DNA from: Notholithocarpus densiflorus
Taxonomy: Eukaryota; Streptophyta; Magnoliopsida; Fagales; Fagaceae
Direction: 5' to 3'
DNA length: 64,000 bases
Assembly: GCA_030021035.2 (NCBI GenBank)
Contig: JARYZH020000004.1
Location: 11,143,590 to 11,207,589, forward strand
Positions 46,101 through 58,144 of the stretch are shown here, piece after piece. Under the pieces are notes generated by a model that ran no database searches, was not told where the DNA came from, and worked only from the letters and a program-made list of their open reading frames with translations. The position numbers and the translations under genes were made by a program. Numbering within the stretch: the first letter of the stretch is position 1; every line of letters starts with the position of its first letter.

Positions 46101-48892
46101 ATATGTAGATGACATGGACAGAAGACGATACCGGCATTATTAGGATTAATAGATACTCAGCTACTGGAAATAACCCATAAAATGACTTGATAATTAGGTT
46201 TTGGTTCAAAGGTTTTTGAACTTAGCAATGTAAATATGGACTCCATCAAGATTAATACATACTCAGCACTTATTTTACTTTGTATCTCAATTAGTGAATA
46301 CCTTTTAATGCGTAGGATAAGTTTCATCCTGAGCTAGATATTATTAAAACCAAGCACAGCCAAGCACCATTAGCCTGCAAAGGAAACTATCCTCTTAACC
46401 TAATTATGATCTTTTACAGTGGATCAAAAAATCCCATTGATAGAGACCATCTTAACAGAAAAGATTAAGTTATTACAAAGTAGGCTTGCAATGTATATCA
46501 AGCTAACTAACAGGCTAGCACCAACACATTGGCTCATGTGAAGGCCCACCCATTTTTGGCTTCCAAAAGCAAAATAAGTATTTCTAATATGCTTCTAAAT
46601 GGCGCCTAGACCATGAACTCTTCTTAAAAAAATTTTGTCCTCTATCAAAATATTTACTAATTCAAATGATATCTGCACAAGTACTAACAATTAAATAAGT
46701 TGACTAACAACCAGCCTGACCTGACTCCAACAGTGGCAAATGTAACATTATCTTACTAGACTTTTAAATCTGATTCCTCCCATCCTGTGGACATGGATAC
46801 AGTATTTTTGAACCATGTGGTTAACATTATCTTAACGACATCATTGACTGTTCTCATGATCTCATTCTGTGTTCGGTTCTAGCAAACACACATTTTGTAT
46901 CAAAAGGAATCTGTTCATTTGTTGATAGACTACTTAGAAAGATAAATACATAGATTTAATGGTTCAAAGGGCTCAAGTATGAAAGGTATATTTACCTGAT
47001 ATAGCTGGAGTCAGAATGCCATCCCCAATCACCATGCAAGAGCCAATGAGTACAAGAACAAGAAGTGCAGTTTTCTTGAATGCATTTTCCTCCAACCATC
47101 TCTTGGTTCTAGCAGCAAATGATTTTTCAGGGAATATGGAACGGCTATATGTTGTTAGCTCCTCATCAGTCTGATCTTGGTTTGGAATAATCATTATGTT
47201 CGCATGTCGGCAGAGTAGCGAATAAAGAGCAAACGTTCCACCTGTGGCATATAAGCTTGAGGAACTCAGTGGTGACTCATCAGCATGCATGCTGCTAAAA
47301 CCATTCAACATATATCAAGGGGCACACAATTTATATTTTATTTTTAAAAAAAAACATACAATAAAAGAGATACCATTTCTTATCTACTTGATCTAAAACA
47401 CAAATGCACGAATATTATTTAGTAAAAAACTAATCCAGTCTGTAAACATAGATTTTTTTTCAATTGGCAGTCTGGCAGAGAGCAGCAGTATCAATATAGT
47501 ACTCTTATGTTTTTTTTTTTTTTTTTTTGTCTATATTTTTTTCTTGTTTGGATAAGTGATATAGTATTCCATATTAATGAAAATATATATTTTTATTTAG
47601 ATGTTCAATATTTCCAATATATTCATTTTCCCCTTCTTTCCAACCATAAACTCATTATTTACACTCCACGTCCTGAAGGAGGTATATCAAAGAGTAGAGA
47701 ATTTTGTTGCTTCGAAGTTGTTCATTAGAGACCAAGAGTCATACTCCATTCCGCAATAGATGAAAGGATGTAGACGGCATGCATTTTAGTGAAGCAAAAG
47801 CAACATAATAACTTTCATTAAATTCCCTAATCAAATGACAGATGCAAGCCTGTGGTAATTCCGAACAAATAGTGCCCATTGCCCACCTAAGAGCATTTTG
47901 AAGATAGTTATGTTTATATATTTCATTAAAATGCATGCCACTTTGAAACATCTATAGTAGGGCAAAGGGAGTATTTTTTTGTATTCCTCCACAGAAGGTA
48001 GAACCTAATGCATCCTGATTTCATTAGCATGGTATATGGACAAAGGGTGAGGTTGCAGGTTCAAAATCCATTGAGTTCATGCATAAGTTACTAATAAAAA
48101 AAAGTTCATAATAGCATCCTTAAATCCAATTGTTTGTATCAGTGGATTTAGACAAATTAGTAAAATTTATTGTGTCAAGCGGTTCAAAATAATACCAAAT
48201 AACGCCTTTTAAGGTTCATATGTGCATGGAATTAAAAAATTGCAAAAAGTAAGTTTATAGATAAAGATAAATTTACCTTGACCATTGTCATTCGCTCTAC
48301 AAACAATAAAAACGTACTTGAGGAGTGGAACAAGACTGAGGGAGTATATTATCAATGATAAAGCTCCGATTAGATCCTCCGGGTCTTCAATTTTATCAGG
48401 AAATGTGTTATAGAAAACATACAAGGGAGATGTGCCCAAATCTCCATAAACTACTCCAAGGCTTTGGAATGCAAGTTGCAGAATCATTAATGCTGAAAAT
48501 TTCTAAAGAAAAAAAAAATGGCAAAGAGAGTGATTCTGTTGTACAAAAGAACTACAGTATGTGACTATATTCAGATTCTCCTTATTTTACTCAGGCCGGG
48601 CAATCAATTCAATTATAGAGCATACAAGAGTTTTCATCATATTGATGCATGTTTTATTTAATAAAATTCCTTTCCGCAATTTGATTTCCTTTATCCTTTC
48701 CACCTTAAGTTTTTATCTCAGTTTGTCCCAGTAAAGTAGAATCTCAAAATATGTAATGCATCATACCTTTTCTTTGTACATATTTCTAAGCCTCTTAGCC
48801 TCCTCCTCCATGGGCTGATCAAGCTTCTGATCCAAAATCCACACTTGACCTCTATTATCAGTGTCTTCGTCATTCTGCACGATCGAAGCCAT
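43194..48892 (-). CDS. KUP10: KUP/HAK/KT potassium transporter, KUP10/KUP11-like (gene 2)
   Basis: Inverted paralogue of gene 1, 791 aa. Coding exons in transcript order: 48,892-48,767; 48,502-48,277; 47,241-46,996; 46,012-45,962; 45,847-45,587; 45,474-45,307; 44,760-44,506; 44,236-43,194. All introns are GT-AG and the frame closes (2,376 nt with stop). Exons 3-8 have exactly the lengths of gene 1 exons 3-8; exons 1 and 2 are each one codon shorter. It starts MASIVQNDED and keeps LDQKLDQPMEEEAKRL, GVVYGDLGTSPLY (58-70), GDGILTPAIS (190-199), GTEALFADLSHF and a C-terminus ending ESLLNVGQIMYV. In exon 7 I count 12 differences from gene 1 in 86 residues. Two of these affect well-conserved spots: IGNASG where gene 1 has IGNAYG, and KKFRNQIYIP where gene 1 has KKFLGQIYVP. 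Introns are much shorter than in gene 1, although intron 4 is 114 bp in both. KUP10 is a provisional symbol. Confidence 0.96.
48020..48105 (+). mobile_element. SINE-like fragment in intron 2 of gene 2
   Basis: TTAGCATGGTATATGGACAA followed by GGTTGCAGGTTCAAAATCC has the spacing of a tRNA-type A box and B box. It lies antisense to gene 2. Only one copy is visible in this window, so the call is weak. Confidence 0.35.
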
Positions 48893-50760
48893 TTGCCTCT
48901 CAGTTCAAAAGATTTTTCCCTCTTCCACCAGATAACCTCTCTGAATACACTTCCTCAATTCTTACTCATCTTTATAAAAAAAAAATTCTGCATTGAAGGC
49001 CACAAATTCACGCATCAATTCATCACAAAATCTAATTATATATCCTTAATTGTAAAACAAAAAATGGTAGATAACTACCTTTTCAATTTTAATCTGTACT
49101 TTATAAATGAATTGGAAACAGAAATAGAACTCTTATGCACTCGTCATATCTTATTCAACATTGTATAAGCCTAGCAGGTTTGATGAGTACAGATCATTCA
49201 CTAAGGAAAGTTATAATACATAAACCCATTTTCAAAAATCCTAATTCATTCTAAATTCTTGCAAATCCATATAATATACTGATATTTATAATTGCTACAT
49301 TATAACTAATTTCTTCAACTCTAAATGATTCTGCACATAATTTCTGTACTTAGACTCTAAAATGCAATGGAAACAAAAAACACTGAAATAAAGAATGACT
49401 GGGGATTCCCACTATTTGAACACAACACATTCTAGACAAACAAGGCTCTGATAACATGTTGGAAAACATTGCTGCCAAAAGCTTAAGCTGCTGGGATACA
49501 TATACATATCAGGCACACATTAACTGATTCCATTATGAGTTTACAAGCCCAGCCCTTGTGAAAAACAGATAAAAACTGATGCTGAAAGCAGTGATTTATA
49601 AAAATTGATGATTATGAAATATTAAAACGAATATCAATGCTTACATTGTGAAAAATTTTAATTTCCATCAGAATACTTGGAAAATATACAGGCAGATTCT
49701 ATTAAACACAAGAAGTAATGCACCAATGCAGACAGTTTTTCAGATTCACATAAACTGATGGAATTTTCAACTCTTAAGAGTTGTGTTTTCCAAAACTCAA
49801 AATGGAATATAGATTCTGATAGGCATTATCTCCTAATGGTTGAGAGATGGGATCTACAATAGCCTATAGTCCTTAGAAATGAGACAGATAAAATAGACAG
49901 GTTATAAAACCCAACTAAACAATGATGAAATTGAACAGATCATCATGGTATAAAGATAAACTCGGATTAATGATGGCAGAAACAGACAAACTAACCACAG
50001 CGTATTCATGTGGTAAGCTGCAGATAATAATGAAAAAGAAAAAGAAGACAAATGAGTCAGCACAAGAACCATGCATAATCAAAATCCGAATCTTAATACT
50101 ATTCTCACCAAATTTTACAATAAGAACAAGTCTTCACTTAAAATCCATACTTACATTGAACTCAAATATGAAGCTCACAAGAAAAGATGTTTGATGAAGG
50201 ACTAAAACTACAAATCAAAGTACCAAACTTAGTTCCCAGTCCAGAAGTCTATAAATTTGATGCTCATTTCAAATACATTCCCACAATGAGCTGATTCATT
50301 AAACCCACCAACACCAAGAGAAGTGGAAGTAAGTTTAAAATGAAACCAAAATTAAAGCTTGGAACTTTAACTCATTTCAATGCAAAACAAGCTGATATAC
50401 TGATGATGAACAAAAACCCAGAAAAAAAAAAAAAAAAAAAAAACCCAATTGCATATCAAACAGTTCCATTGCACCATTATATATTTGAAAGCATCATATT
50501 ATATAATTGCTTGTCAGTATTCCCAGATGGGTTTAGTCCCAAATGATCAGAAATGAAAGAAAAAGATCCAGAAACCGATTTGAAGAGAACCACACGCATT
50601 TAACTGAAAGCTAAAAAGGAAAAGAGAGAGTTTGATAGGCATTTACTTGTGTATTTTTTTATTTTGGTGAAAATTTCGAAAGTGGGTTTAGTTTTTTGCT
50701 TGTGACCTTTCAGTCTTGGCCTTGTAGTATTATATGACTGGTAGACAGAAGACAGAGAAG
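48893..50760 (-). promoter_or_regulatory. 5' leader and probable promoter of gene 2
   Basis: By analogy with gene 1, a 5'UTR intron is likely. An acceptor TGCAG|A ends at about 48,988 and a donor AA|GTAAAT lies at about 50,646 (minus strand). Further upstream, TATAATAC (minus, near 50,727-50,734) is a TATA candidate, with a pyrimidine-rich stretch (TCTTCTCTGTCTTCTGTC) just beyond it. Open frames of 90 codons or fewer on the plus strand here are not supported. All boundaries are inferred. Confidence 0.35.
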
Positions 50761-50982
50761 ACCGGAGACAGAAAAAGGAGCTTTAATAAGTGTTTTAAGA
50801 GTCGAAAGACTTCAGCCAATGTCTTTGTACGGAAATAATATTATAGAAATGATTTCTTTTGTTTGTTTTGTTTTGTTTTTTTGTTTTTTTTTCCTGAAGT
50901 GAGGGCCAGATTCCAGAATGTGAACGTGCTTGATAACTAGTCCAGGTTATCACAGCCGTTTGATTTTTCAAAAGAGACTATT

Positions 50983-50986
<4 letters not shown>

Positions 50987-51014
<28 letters not shown>

Positions 51015-51095
51015 ACTTTTTTTTTTTATAATCCTCTCTCTCTCTCTCACTTTTTTCTCTCTTTTTTTTTTTAATAATCCTCTCTCTCTCTCTCA
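50987..51095 (-). promoter_or_regulatory. Triple (GA)n blocks upstream of gene 2
   Basis: Three CT runs (50,987-51,014; 51,033-51,049; 51,079-51,095) are separated by T-rich spacers sharing ATAATCC. In the gene-2 orientation they are GA repeats about 250-350 bp upstream of the putative promoter. GA repeats are known binding sites for plant BASIC PENTACYSTEINE (GAGA-binding) factors. Whether they act here is inference; they may simply be microsatellites. Confidence 0.4.
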
Positions 51096-52039
51096 TTAGT
51101 AACCATGAGTGCTGGGTTAATTTATAGAGCAAAACTTAGTTATAGACTTAAAGTATTTATGTGATGTTTTTTAGGTTTTTCTTTTAAAATTTTGCAATGT
51201 GAATTTTTTCTCATGTTAAGGAAGTGTATTTTTTAGTTAAGTAACCACGTGACTGAATCTTAAGAGGAAAATCTAAAGAACAACACCTAAGGTACTATAC
51301 CTAAGTTTTGTCCTAATTTATATATTGTAAGGGGGTGAATGTATGTAACAAAAAAAAAAAAAAAAAAAAAAATCACCCAAAAACTTATCCACCTTAGATA
51401 GGAATTTATTAGAGTTGCTCCCTATCTTTAGGAAGGAAAATTATAAAATATTTCAAAAGTGTCATAAATGCTTACTCATTTAATTAGCAGAACTCATTAT
51501 TATATGACAGAGAAAATATACTTTTTATGGTAGGCCTAAAATATTCTATAATTACTCATTAAATAACACTGTTGATTTCCCAAATTAGTACTCCTAATAT
51601 TTTATAATTACCTTTAGGAATTAAGATTCTCCACCGTTCACATGCTAATTAACATTAAGTTCTTAAAATCACAACCATCGAATAAGTTATATAGTTGAAA
51701 GCTTCATTGTTTAAGGTTCTAAAGCTTATGACCTTACCATAGCAAATCCCCATTTTAATTTATGAAGTTATTGTAGCAAACCATAAAGATACTACAATAA
51801 AGGTAACTTCGTTGTGTTATATATTTAAGGTAAATTTGTTGTAGTTGCACCCATTGGGTATGTTTTTATAATTTTTCACTCACTTACCTAAAATCCAATA
51901 AATTAAATTTTCCTATAAAAATTAATAAATTTTCAATATGATAGAATTTCAATCTATGGTGTATGCTTGAAATTCAACATCTAATTGTTCCTCCTAAGTT
52001 TTTTTTTTTTTTTTATATTATTATTATTATTTTTATATC

Positions 52040-52166
52040 AAGAGTCTTGTAACTCATCTAATGTCTTATAGGATTTACAATTGAGACGTCTATAGTTTAA
52101 ATCCACTTACTTCATTGTAACTATCGAATCATAAAAAATAAAAAAAAATAAAAAAATAAAAAAATC
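52040..52166 (+). mobile_element. SINE-like copy with A-rich tail
   Basis: AAGAGTCTTGTAACTCATCTAA (A-box region), GAGACGTCTATAGTTTAAATCC (B-box region), TTGTAACTATCGAATCATAA, then an A-rich tail interrupted by T. It aligns with 22,490-22,583. Confidence 0.6.
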
Positions 52167-52817
52167 TTTTTATTTATTATAAAGTTTATATTGTTCTCTC
52201 TTTTTCTTTCTTTGATCGGAGATCTTTGAGTAGAGGTGTCAGTGGGTTAAGTTGGGTAAAGTTACATCTTTGGTGAATTTTTCAAACTAGCTTAGCTTCC
52301 TTGAATTTAGAAATCACCAATCCAACCCAAAGGTCCCAAATGGTTACAGCTCTAAAAACCAACCCAACTCAATCAAGTTGAATTATCAAGTTGGGGGCTC
52401 TTTTTATTCCTAATAAAAATATTGGACTTTCATTTGGCTATTTATGCCAATTTTTCAATAAACTAACGCAATTTACATAATTAGGTTTGATATTCTAGTT
52501 TTATCAAAATAGTCTTAAAATATCATAACAAATCAAATTAACAAATTTAAACTAAGTCTCAAAAATTCAAAAAATACATATATTTTTTCAAAATTTTAAT
52601 AATATGGGTTGGTTCAAGTTACTTAAGTTGAAAATTCAACCCAAACCTAACCCAACTCAAGCTTTAAAAAAGATTAAAAAATTACGACCCAATCCAACTC
52701 ATTAACCCATGAAAAAACAATCAAAGATGTCGAGTTGGTGGGTTGAATGTAAATACATATCTTTAAGCGTGTAAAATACTACACACTTTTATAACGACGA
52801 CTACGATGTTAATGAAT

Positions 52818-52995
52818 AATTATACAATATTCTGAAAATACAATAATGTCGTACGGCCCTCTATTCACATAATAGTGGGTCCTAATTTTTTAATTTTTTT
52901 TAACTAGTCCCGCTAATTAAATTCATGGTGAGATCTATCATTCATGTGAGATAAAAAATTATGACTTTATTGTACTCTTGGAATATTGTATAATT
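52818..52995. mobile_element. MITE, 178 bp
   Basis: Perfect 15-bp terminal inverted repeat AATTATACAATATTC / GAATATTGTATAATT. Complementarity continues imperfectly inward (AATACAATAATGTCGT / GACTTTATTGTACT). No transposase. Target duplication not clear. Confidence 0.65.
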
Positions 52996-53635
52996 TTTTA
53001 GATTAATGAAGTTGTTACTTACTTTTAAGCTCAATAAAACCATGCCAACACAAAATTATTATAAATGATACTAATAAATAGTTGTTTTCAAATGGAAGAA
53101 TCTATGTTCAGGCAAAAATAATATTAACTATGTGGAACTTACTTTTAAAATGAAGTGAAGGAGAGAGAAGTTTAAGAAAATAATGATGAGGAAAAATAAC
53201 CTGCAACTACTTCACCCCTAAGTTGATGTTGTAGTTTGTTAGTTATCAAATTGACAACAAACATTTCATTATCAACAAAAATAATAATAATTTAATATTC
53301 AAAGAAGAATATCTCCTCCTCTCATAATACAATACAGTGGATCTCATAAATAAAATTAATTATAGAATATATCCATTATTTACATTAAAAGAGGGGGTAT
53401 TGCTTTCAAAATAATGAAAAACTAGTGGTTAATCCATGTAATACTTATGCATGTGAAAGACTTCAAAAAAATATTTATATATGATACATATTTAATACTT
53501 ATACATATGATGCTCAAAAAAAAATATCATTAAGTAAAAAGTCAATTAGAGAATTTGTATTGAAAAAAAATTATTAGAATTAATTAATAAATAAGGAGAA
53601 TGATGTAAAAAGTGACTTGTAAAAATTTATATGAT

Positions 53636-53647
53636 GACATTAAAAGA

Positions 53648-53684
<37 letters not shown>

Positions 53685-53706
53685 AGAAAGGACATTAAAA
53701 GAAGTT
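53636..53706 (-). mobile_element. Poly(A) micro-insertion 11
   Basis: GACATTAAAAGAAGTT at 53,636-53,651 and 53,691-53,706 flanks 39 bp: a T32 run then GAGAAAG, that is CTTTCTC-A32 on the minus strand. It has the longest pure tail of the set, suggesting a young event. Confidence 0.75.
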
Positions 53707-54189
53707 GATAAAAAGTGAAAGATTTTATTTTAAATTATTATATAAATATAATAGGATTTGAAAATCATGATATCTCCGCTGGAATTTTTTTAAGAAGAAA
53801 TTCTAACCCAAATTCCTTATATGAAAACAAGATATTTTACTTGTATTTTTTTTTTTTTAATTCAAGATATTTTAATAGCTAAGTCAATTAGAACCCGTCA
53901 TTTTTGATAATTTAAGAGTGTAGGTATCTGCATATTTAATTTTAAACAATTTCTCTGTACAATAGCCAAACATGCAAATTCCAATTTTTTGTGGAATTAT
54001 GTTTTCCATTTATTTTAGTGAACATGAGTTCTCTACTATATATGTTTTTTTTTAATTAATGTTATGACTGACTATATATACTTGAATTCAATCAAGAATC
54101 TTGCAGTTCAATTAGTTTCCTGGTATTTCCAATAAAAATATTCATCAAGATTTAAGCCATTCTCCACCACTTAATTTATCAATAATAAT

Positions 54190-54510
54190 AATACTTAAAT
54201 TATATATATATATATGTGTGTGAGAGAGAGAGAGAGAGAGACTATAAATGTGTACCTTATGCATGCCACAACAGCTCAGTTGGAATGACTTTTTTGTGTG
54301 TAAGATGGAAATGGGTGTGAAGTGTTTTCTAAACTTTTGTGTGGGGGTGGCTTTATTTGCATTGACAACGACTCTTCGTTGCATTCACACACAAAATTTT
54401 CATTTATTCGATGTAGACCGTGATCTCTATGCTGTGCAATCTCACATTTTTTCATATTGTAACGAACGTGTGTCCATCGCTCACGAGTTTGTACATATAT
54501 AGCACCGTTT
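54190..54510. other. Compound microsatellite and unassigned segment
   Basis: TA, TG and GA runs at about 54,202-54,240 are followed by a less AT-rich segment containing ACAGCTCAGTTGGAATGAC, which resembles a tRNA A box. No B box follows at the right place, so I do not call a SINE. Two overlapping open frames (54,248-54,502 plus; 54,276-54,542 minus) lack recognisable content. Confidence 0.3.
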
Positions 54511-55280
54511 AGCAAAAAAAAAAAAGTATAAATATATAGCACCTTTTACATCTTTTCTGTTTTTTGCTGAATGGAATCTTTTAGATCTGTTTGTCCAAAT
54601 TAATGAGATTTACTTTATACATTTTTATATGGGGGGAGTTTTGGAGTCTTGCAATGTTCCATCACATATATAGTATTGCTGCACAGTTGTGGGCATTAAA
54701 AGATGACCTTGTATTAGCCCAACAGCTGGGGAATCTCATCTCTAGTTGTTGAATTATATGTAGAGACTATTGTTTTCATGATTAATATACTTCTTACAGT
54801 ATTGCAGGAATATCTCTCGAGAGAGCATTCCCTAATGCTTGTGCAAACTGTGAAGTATATCTACCCCGAAGCAAGTCAATGTGCGGATGGTCTTAGCTAA
54901 GTTGGCTTGTAACCAAAGTTTTGGATTTTGTAACCGCGCAATTGATAGTAGGATGTAAAGTGAAACACGGGTTATAGTTTAAGGTAATAGTAATGTATTC
55001 TGAAAGCTCATAGTGGTAAAAGTAAATAGGAATATAGTTTAGAGTAGTAAAATTTAATTTTTCCTGTTTAACATTTGAAAATGCACAAACTGTGGTGCTT
55101 TCTCTTTTGGCTTTAACAAAACTTGTTGTGTTTGGAACAGACTTATTTGCCACTAATTAATATACATCCTTTTATTATCACACACAAAAAAACACATGTT
55201 TCTATTACATGATCTCCTTATTAACATACTCCAAATGAGATTTTTCTTTTTTCTTTTTTTTCACCATAATTGGTTGGTTA
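54511..55280. other. No gene seen
   Basis: Gene-free AT-rich spacer. The open frame at 54,893-55,153 (minus) has no recognisable content. Confidence 0.5.
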
Positions 55281-55570
55281 TAATTTGCAGTACTAATGTA
55301 AAAACCAAAAGTCTCCAAAAAAAATTTAGTCCAATTTTCCTTCAAATTTGGCACTTCATAAGATCATTAACGTGGATTCACATAATTTATTAAATTATCT
55401 AAACAAGTCACATAATTATTTACAGTAATTTGCAGTACTAATGTAAAAACCAAAAGTTTCCTAAAAAATTTTAGTCCAATTTTCCTTCAAATTTGGCACT
55501 TCATAAGATCATTAACATGGATTCACATAATTTATTAAATTATCTAAACAAGACACATAATTATTTACTA
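55281..55570 (+). repeat. Tandem duplication, two 145-bp units
   Basis: TAATTTGCAGTACTAATGTA begins at 55,281 and at 55,426. The units are identical apart from a few substitutions, through TTCAAATTTGGCACTTCATA and TAAATTATCTAAACAAG to ACATAATTATTTAC. Very recent. No coding content. Confidence 0.95.
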
Positions 55571-55647
55571 GATCATGCTAAGAGTCTTGTATCTCAATTC
55601 CTTAACATCAAGTTGTAGTACAATGGAACAACTCTCTCTTTTGTATT

Positions 55648-55849
55648 AGGAAAATTAAGATTCAAATCCCTCCTCTAATATTAAAAAATAAAAAATAAAA
55701 GACACCATTTCTCTTCTCTCTATTTATCAATAAACAAAAACAGTGTAATAAAAGAAAATCAGAATTCGAATCCTTCCTCCTCTAGTATTAAGAAAAAAAA
55801 ATGACACCCTTTGTCTTTCTTTCTATTTATCAATAAACAAAAACAGTAT
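55648..55849 (+). repeat. Direct duplication, ~100-bp units
   Basis: AAAATTAAGATTCAAATCC ... GACACCATTTCTC ... TATTTATCAATAAACAAAAA is followed by AAAATCAGAATTCGAATCC ... GACACCCTTTGTC ... TATTTATCAATAAACAAAAA. GATTCAAATCC resembles a SINE B box, so the unit may derive from a SINE. Confidence 0.75.
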
Positions 55850-57039
55850 TATAATAATAATAATAATAAACAGTTAAAATTATATAAAATATGGTGCATA
55901 AAAAAGCGTGTACAATATAATACCTCCATTTAAAATTTGATCTCACAAATCTACATCAAGCCCAACATTCTGACAGCTTTAACCCACCATGGCACCATCA
56001 TATTGGTCTCCCTCCCATTTTTTTTATTACGAGTAACTTGTCAGATTCTTTTATGAAAGATCAGAAAATTAAAACCGTAAATCAGGCCCGCCTAGTAAGT
56101 GATTTTTAGTAATGCTGTAAAGTATGGTAGAAATATATGTAAGTAAAAAAATATTGTGAAAATATGTGTTGTGATATTTAAATAATAAAAACTATTATTT
56201 AAATAACAATACCAAACTAGCTATCAATCTCTCTCTTTTCCACTTTCTAAAAAAAAAAACCTCTTTTTTTCTCAAAAAAAAAAAAAACTCTCTCTCTCTC
56301 TCATTATATAGCTTCTCACTATAAAAAAACTCAAGTAAGATTCTTTTTTATCTCTATTTTTAACCAAATCATATATATATATATATATAATTGTTTTTCC
56401 ACCTTTTCAATCTATTGATTAATCTTAATTATTCATAAATATTAATAGCCTTAATGTCATATTTTTATGGAAAAAGTATACAAAAGTAACAAAACCCCCC
56501 ACGTGGCTTCCCTATAAATATGGAACCTCCTTGAATTTTTACTTATTTTTTATTTTTTATTTTTATAGAAGAACCTCCTTGAGTTATATATTGAGTGCAA
56601 TACTTAACTTTTGTATTATAATTTTATAGGTAAACCGAGAGACATCTGTGAAAATAAATTATGAACTACTCATGTGATTAATGTGTCCATTTTTTTTAGA
56701 TAACATGCATGTATCTATATTTAAAATAGCGCTTTCACATAAAATAATTTCACTTGGGGGTTTTTGTGTTATACTTATATCGTCAAAACTTGAGAGGGTT
56801 TTTTAAAATAAAAAATAAAAGAAAAGAAAATTTGGCAATTTTATTGAAGTAAAAAAAAAAAAACTAAATATCAAGGATTTTTTTAAAATGAATATCAAGA
56901 AGATAAGTATTACACTATTTATACATAAAACAATATCACATTGAGGATTAAGTGTTATACTTAAAAGTGTAAGAGGATTTCATGTTTTACGAGAAAATTA
57001 TATTGGAATTTTATATATCTTCCTTATTTTAAAATAGAT
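55850..57039. other. No gene seen
   Basis: AT-rich, with (TA)n at about 56,370-56,388 and repeated A/T runs. Nothing coding. Confidence 0.5.
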
Positions 57040-57103
57040 GAAATGTCATCAACCTTTTTAATTTTTTATATTATTTTTTGAGAAAAGAAATGTCATCAAC
57101 CTT
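57040..57103 (-). mobile_element. Poly(A) micro-insertion 12
   Basis: GAAATGTCATCAACCTT at 57,040-57,056 and 57,087-57,103 flanks a 30-bp insert. On the minus strand the insert is TTTTCTC-A6 followed by an A-rich tail broken by T. It has the TTCTC-A(n) junction again. Confidence 0.7.
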
Positions 57104-58082
57104 GATAGACTCTATCTTACCATTATTTATGTCTTACTATATTATTTATCCCACAAAAGAAATATATAATTGTTATGTGATTATTTTATTTCATTTTTCC
57201 TTCGGAACGAAGTAAGTTAATTGATAAAGTAAAATGAACTTATTGAAGGGGTTCGTCTTTATTAGTTAAAGAAATCAATTAAATGTACAAAATAATTGAT
57301 GAAAATGAAACCTACTTAAATATATTGGCACATTGTTTCTTTCCACGTTGAACCTGAAGGCCCTGTTTCCTTTGGATATCTCCAAGCTGTGGTTTTTTTA
57401 TTTATTGGATAGTCAAATATTCTGTTTGATTATGATTTGTTTGTAATCTTATCTTATTCTTGGCTGAACCAAACACTATTTTGAAATTAAAAAAAAAAAA
57501 AAAAAAAATCAGATTTCAACAATTCTAAACATTTAACCCACTTAAAAATCCCAATACAAGTAGTATGATTCATAATAAAAGTGACTAAACTTTAACTCTA
57601 ATCTTATCTATTAAATTTGTCTTCTAAGAAAAAACCAACTTGCTTTTCAAGTGAAAGGAGGAAAGATAATATAGAATTTTTTATTCTATTGTTTTTTTAG
57701 TTGTATTGATCTCTTTGGTCACACCTACGGACCTGCGCTTGTCAAGCTAACTTTGCTTTCCAAGGAAATGAAACGGCAGCTGATGGACAGGGTTTATCGT
57801 TTAAGACTAGTCTAATCTTAAAATCTGACTGATAAAAATGGAAATGTATGATAGAATAATACACCCAACAATACCATTTGGAAAAAAAAAAAAAAAAATC
57901 ATATACGTATATAGGTGTTTTATGTAAGTTTAGTAAACCATTTTAGGAATTTTTTATGGAAAAACAAAAAAGTAATTAGTTATTTTGACAGTTTTGTTAA
58001 TTCTCTATAAAAAAATTTCTAAAATAAATGATTAATATGTGCCCTAAGGACACACATTAACCAGACCCATAATTTAACGAAG
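57104..58082. other. No gene seen
   Basis: AT-rich spacer without recognisable genes or repeats beyond homopolymers. Confidence 0.5.
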
Positions 58083-58139
58083 AGAGTTGTCAAATAATTA
58101 GCCTCAAAAAAAAAAAAAAAAAAGAGTTGTCAAATAATT
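58083..58139 (+). mobile_element. Poly(A) micro-insertion 13
   Basis: AGAGTTGTCAAATAATT at 58,083-58,099 and 58,123-58,139 flanks AGCCTC-A17. The 17-bp duplication is perfect. Confidence 0.7.
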
Positions 58140-58144
58140 GTTCT

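Larger units (their letters stand above)
51096..53635. other. No gene seen except repeats listed separately
   Basis: Gene-free AT-rich sequence, with a SINE copy at 52,040-52,166 and a MITE at 52,818-52,995. Confidence 0.5.

Noticed and set aside
49922..50194. 90-codon plus-strand open frame upstream of gene 2
   Set aside because: Lies in the probable 5'UTR intron, lysine-rich, no domain and no exon partner.
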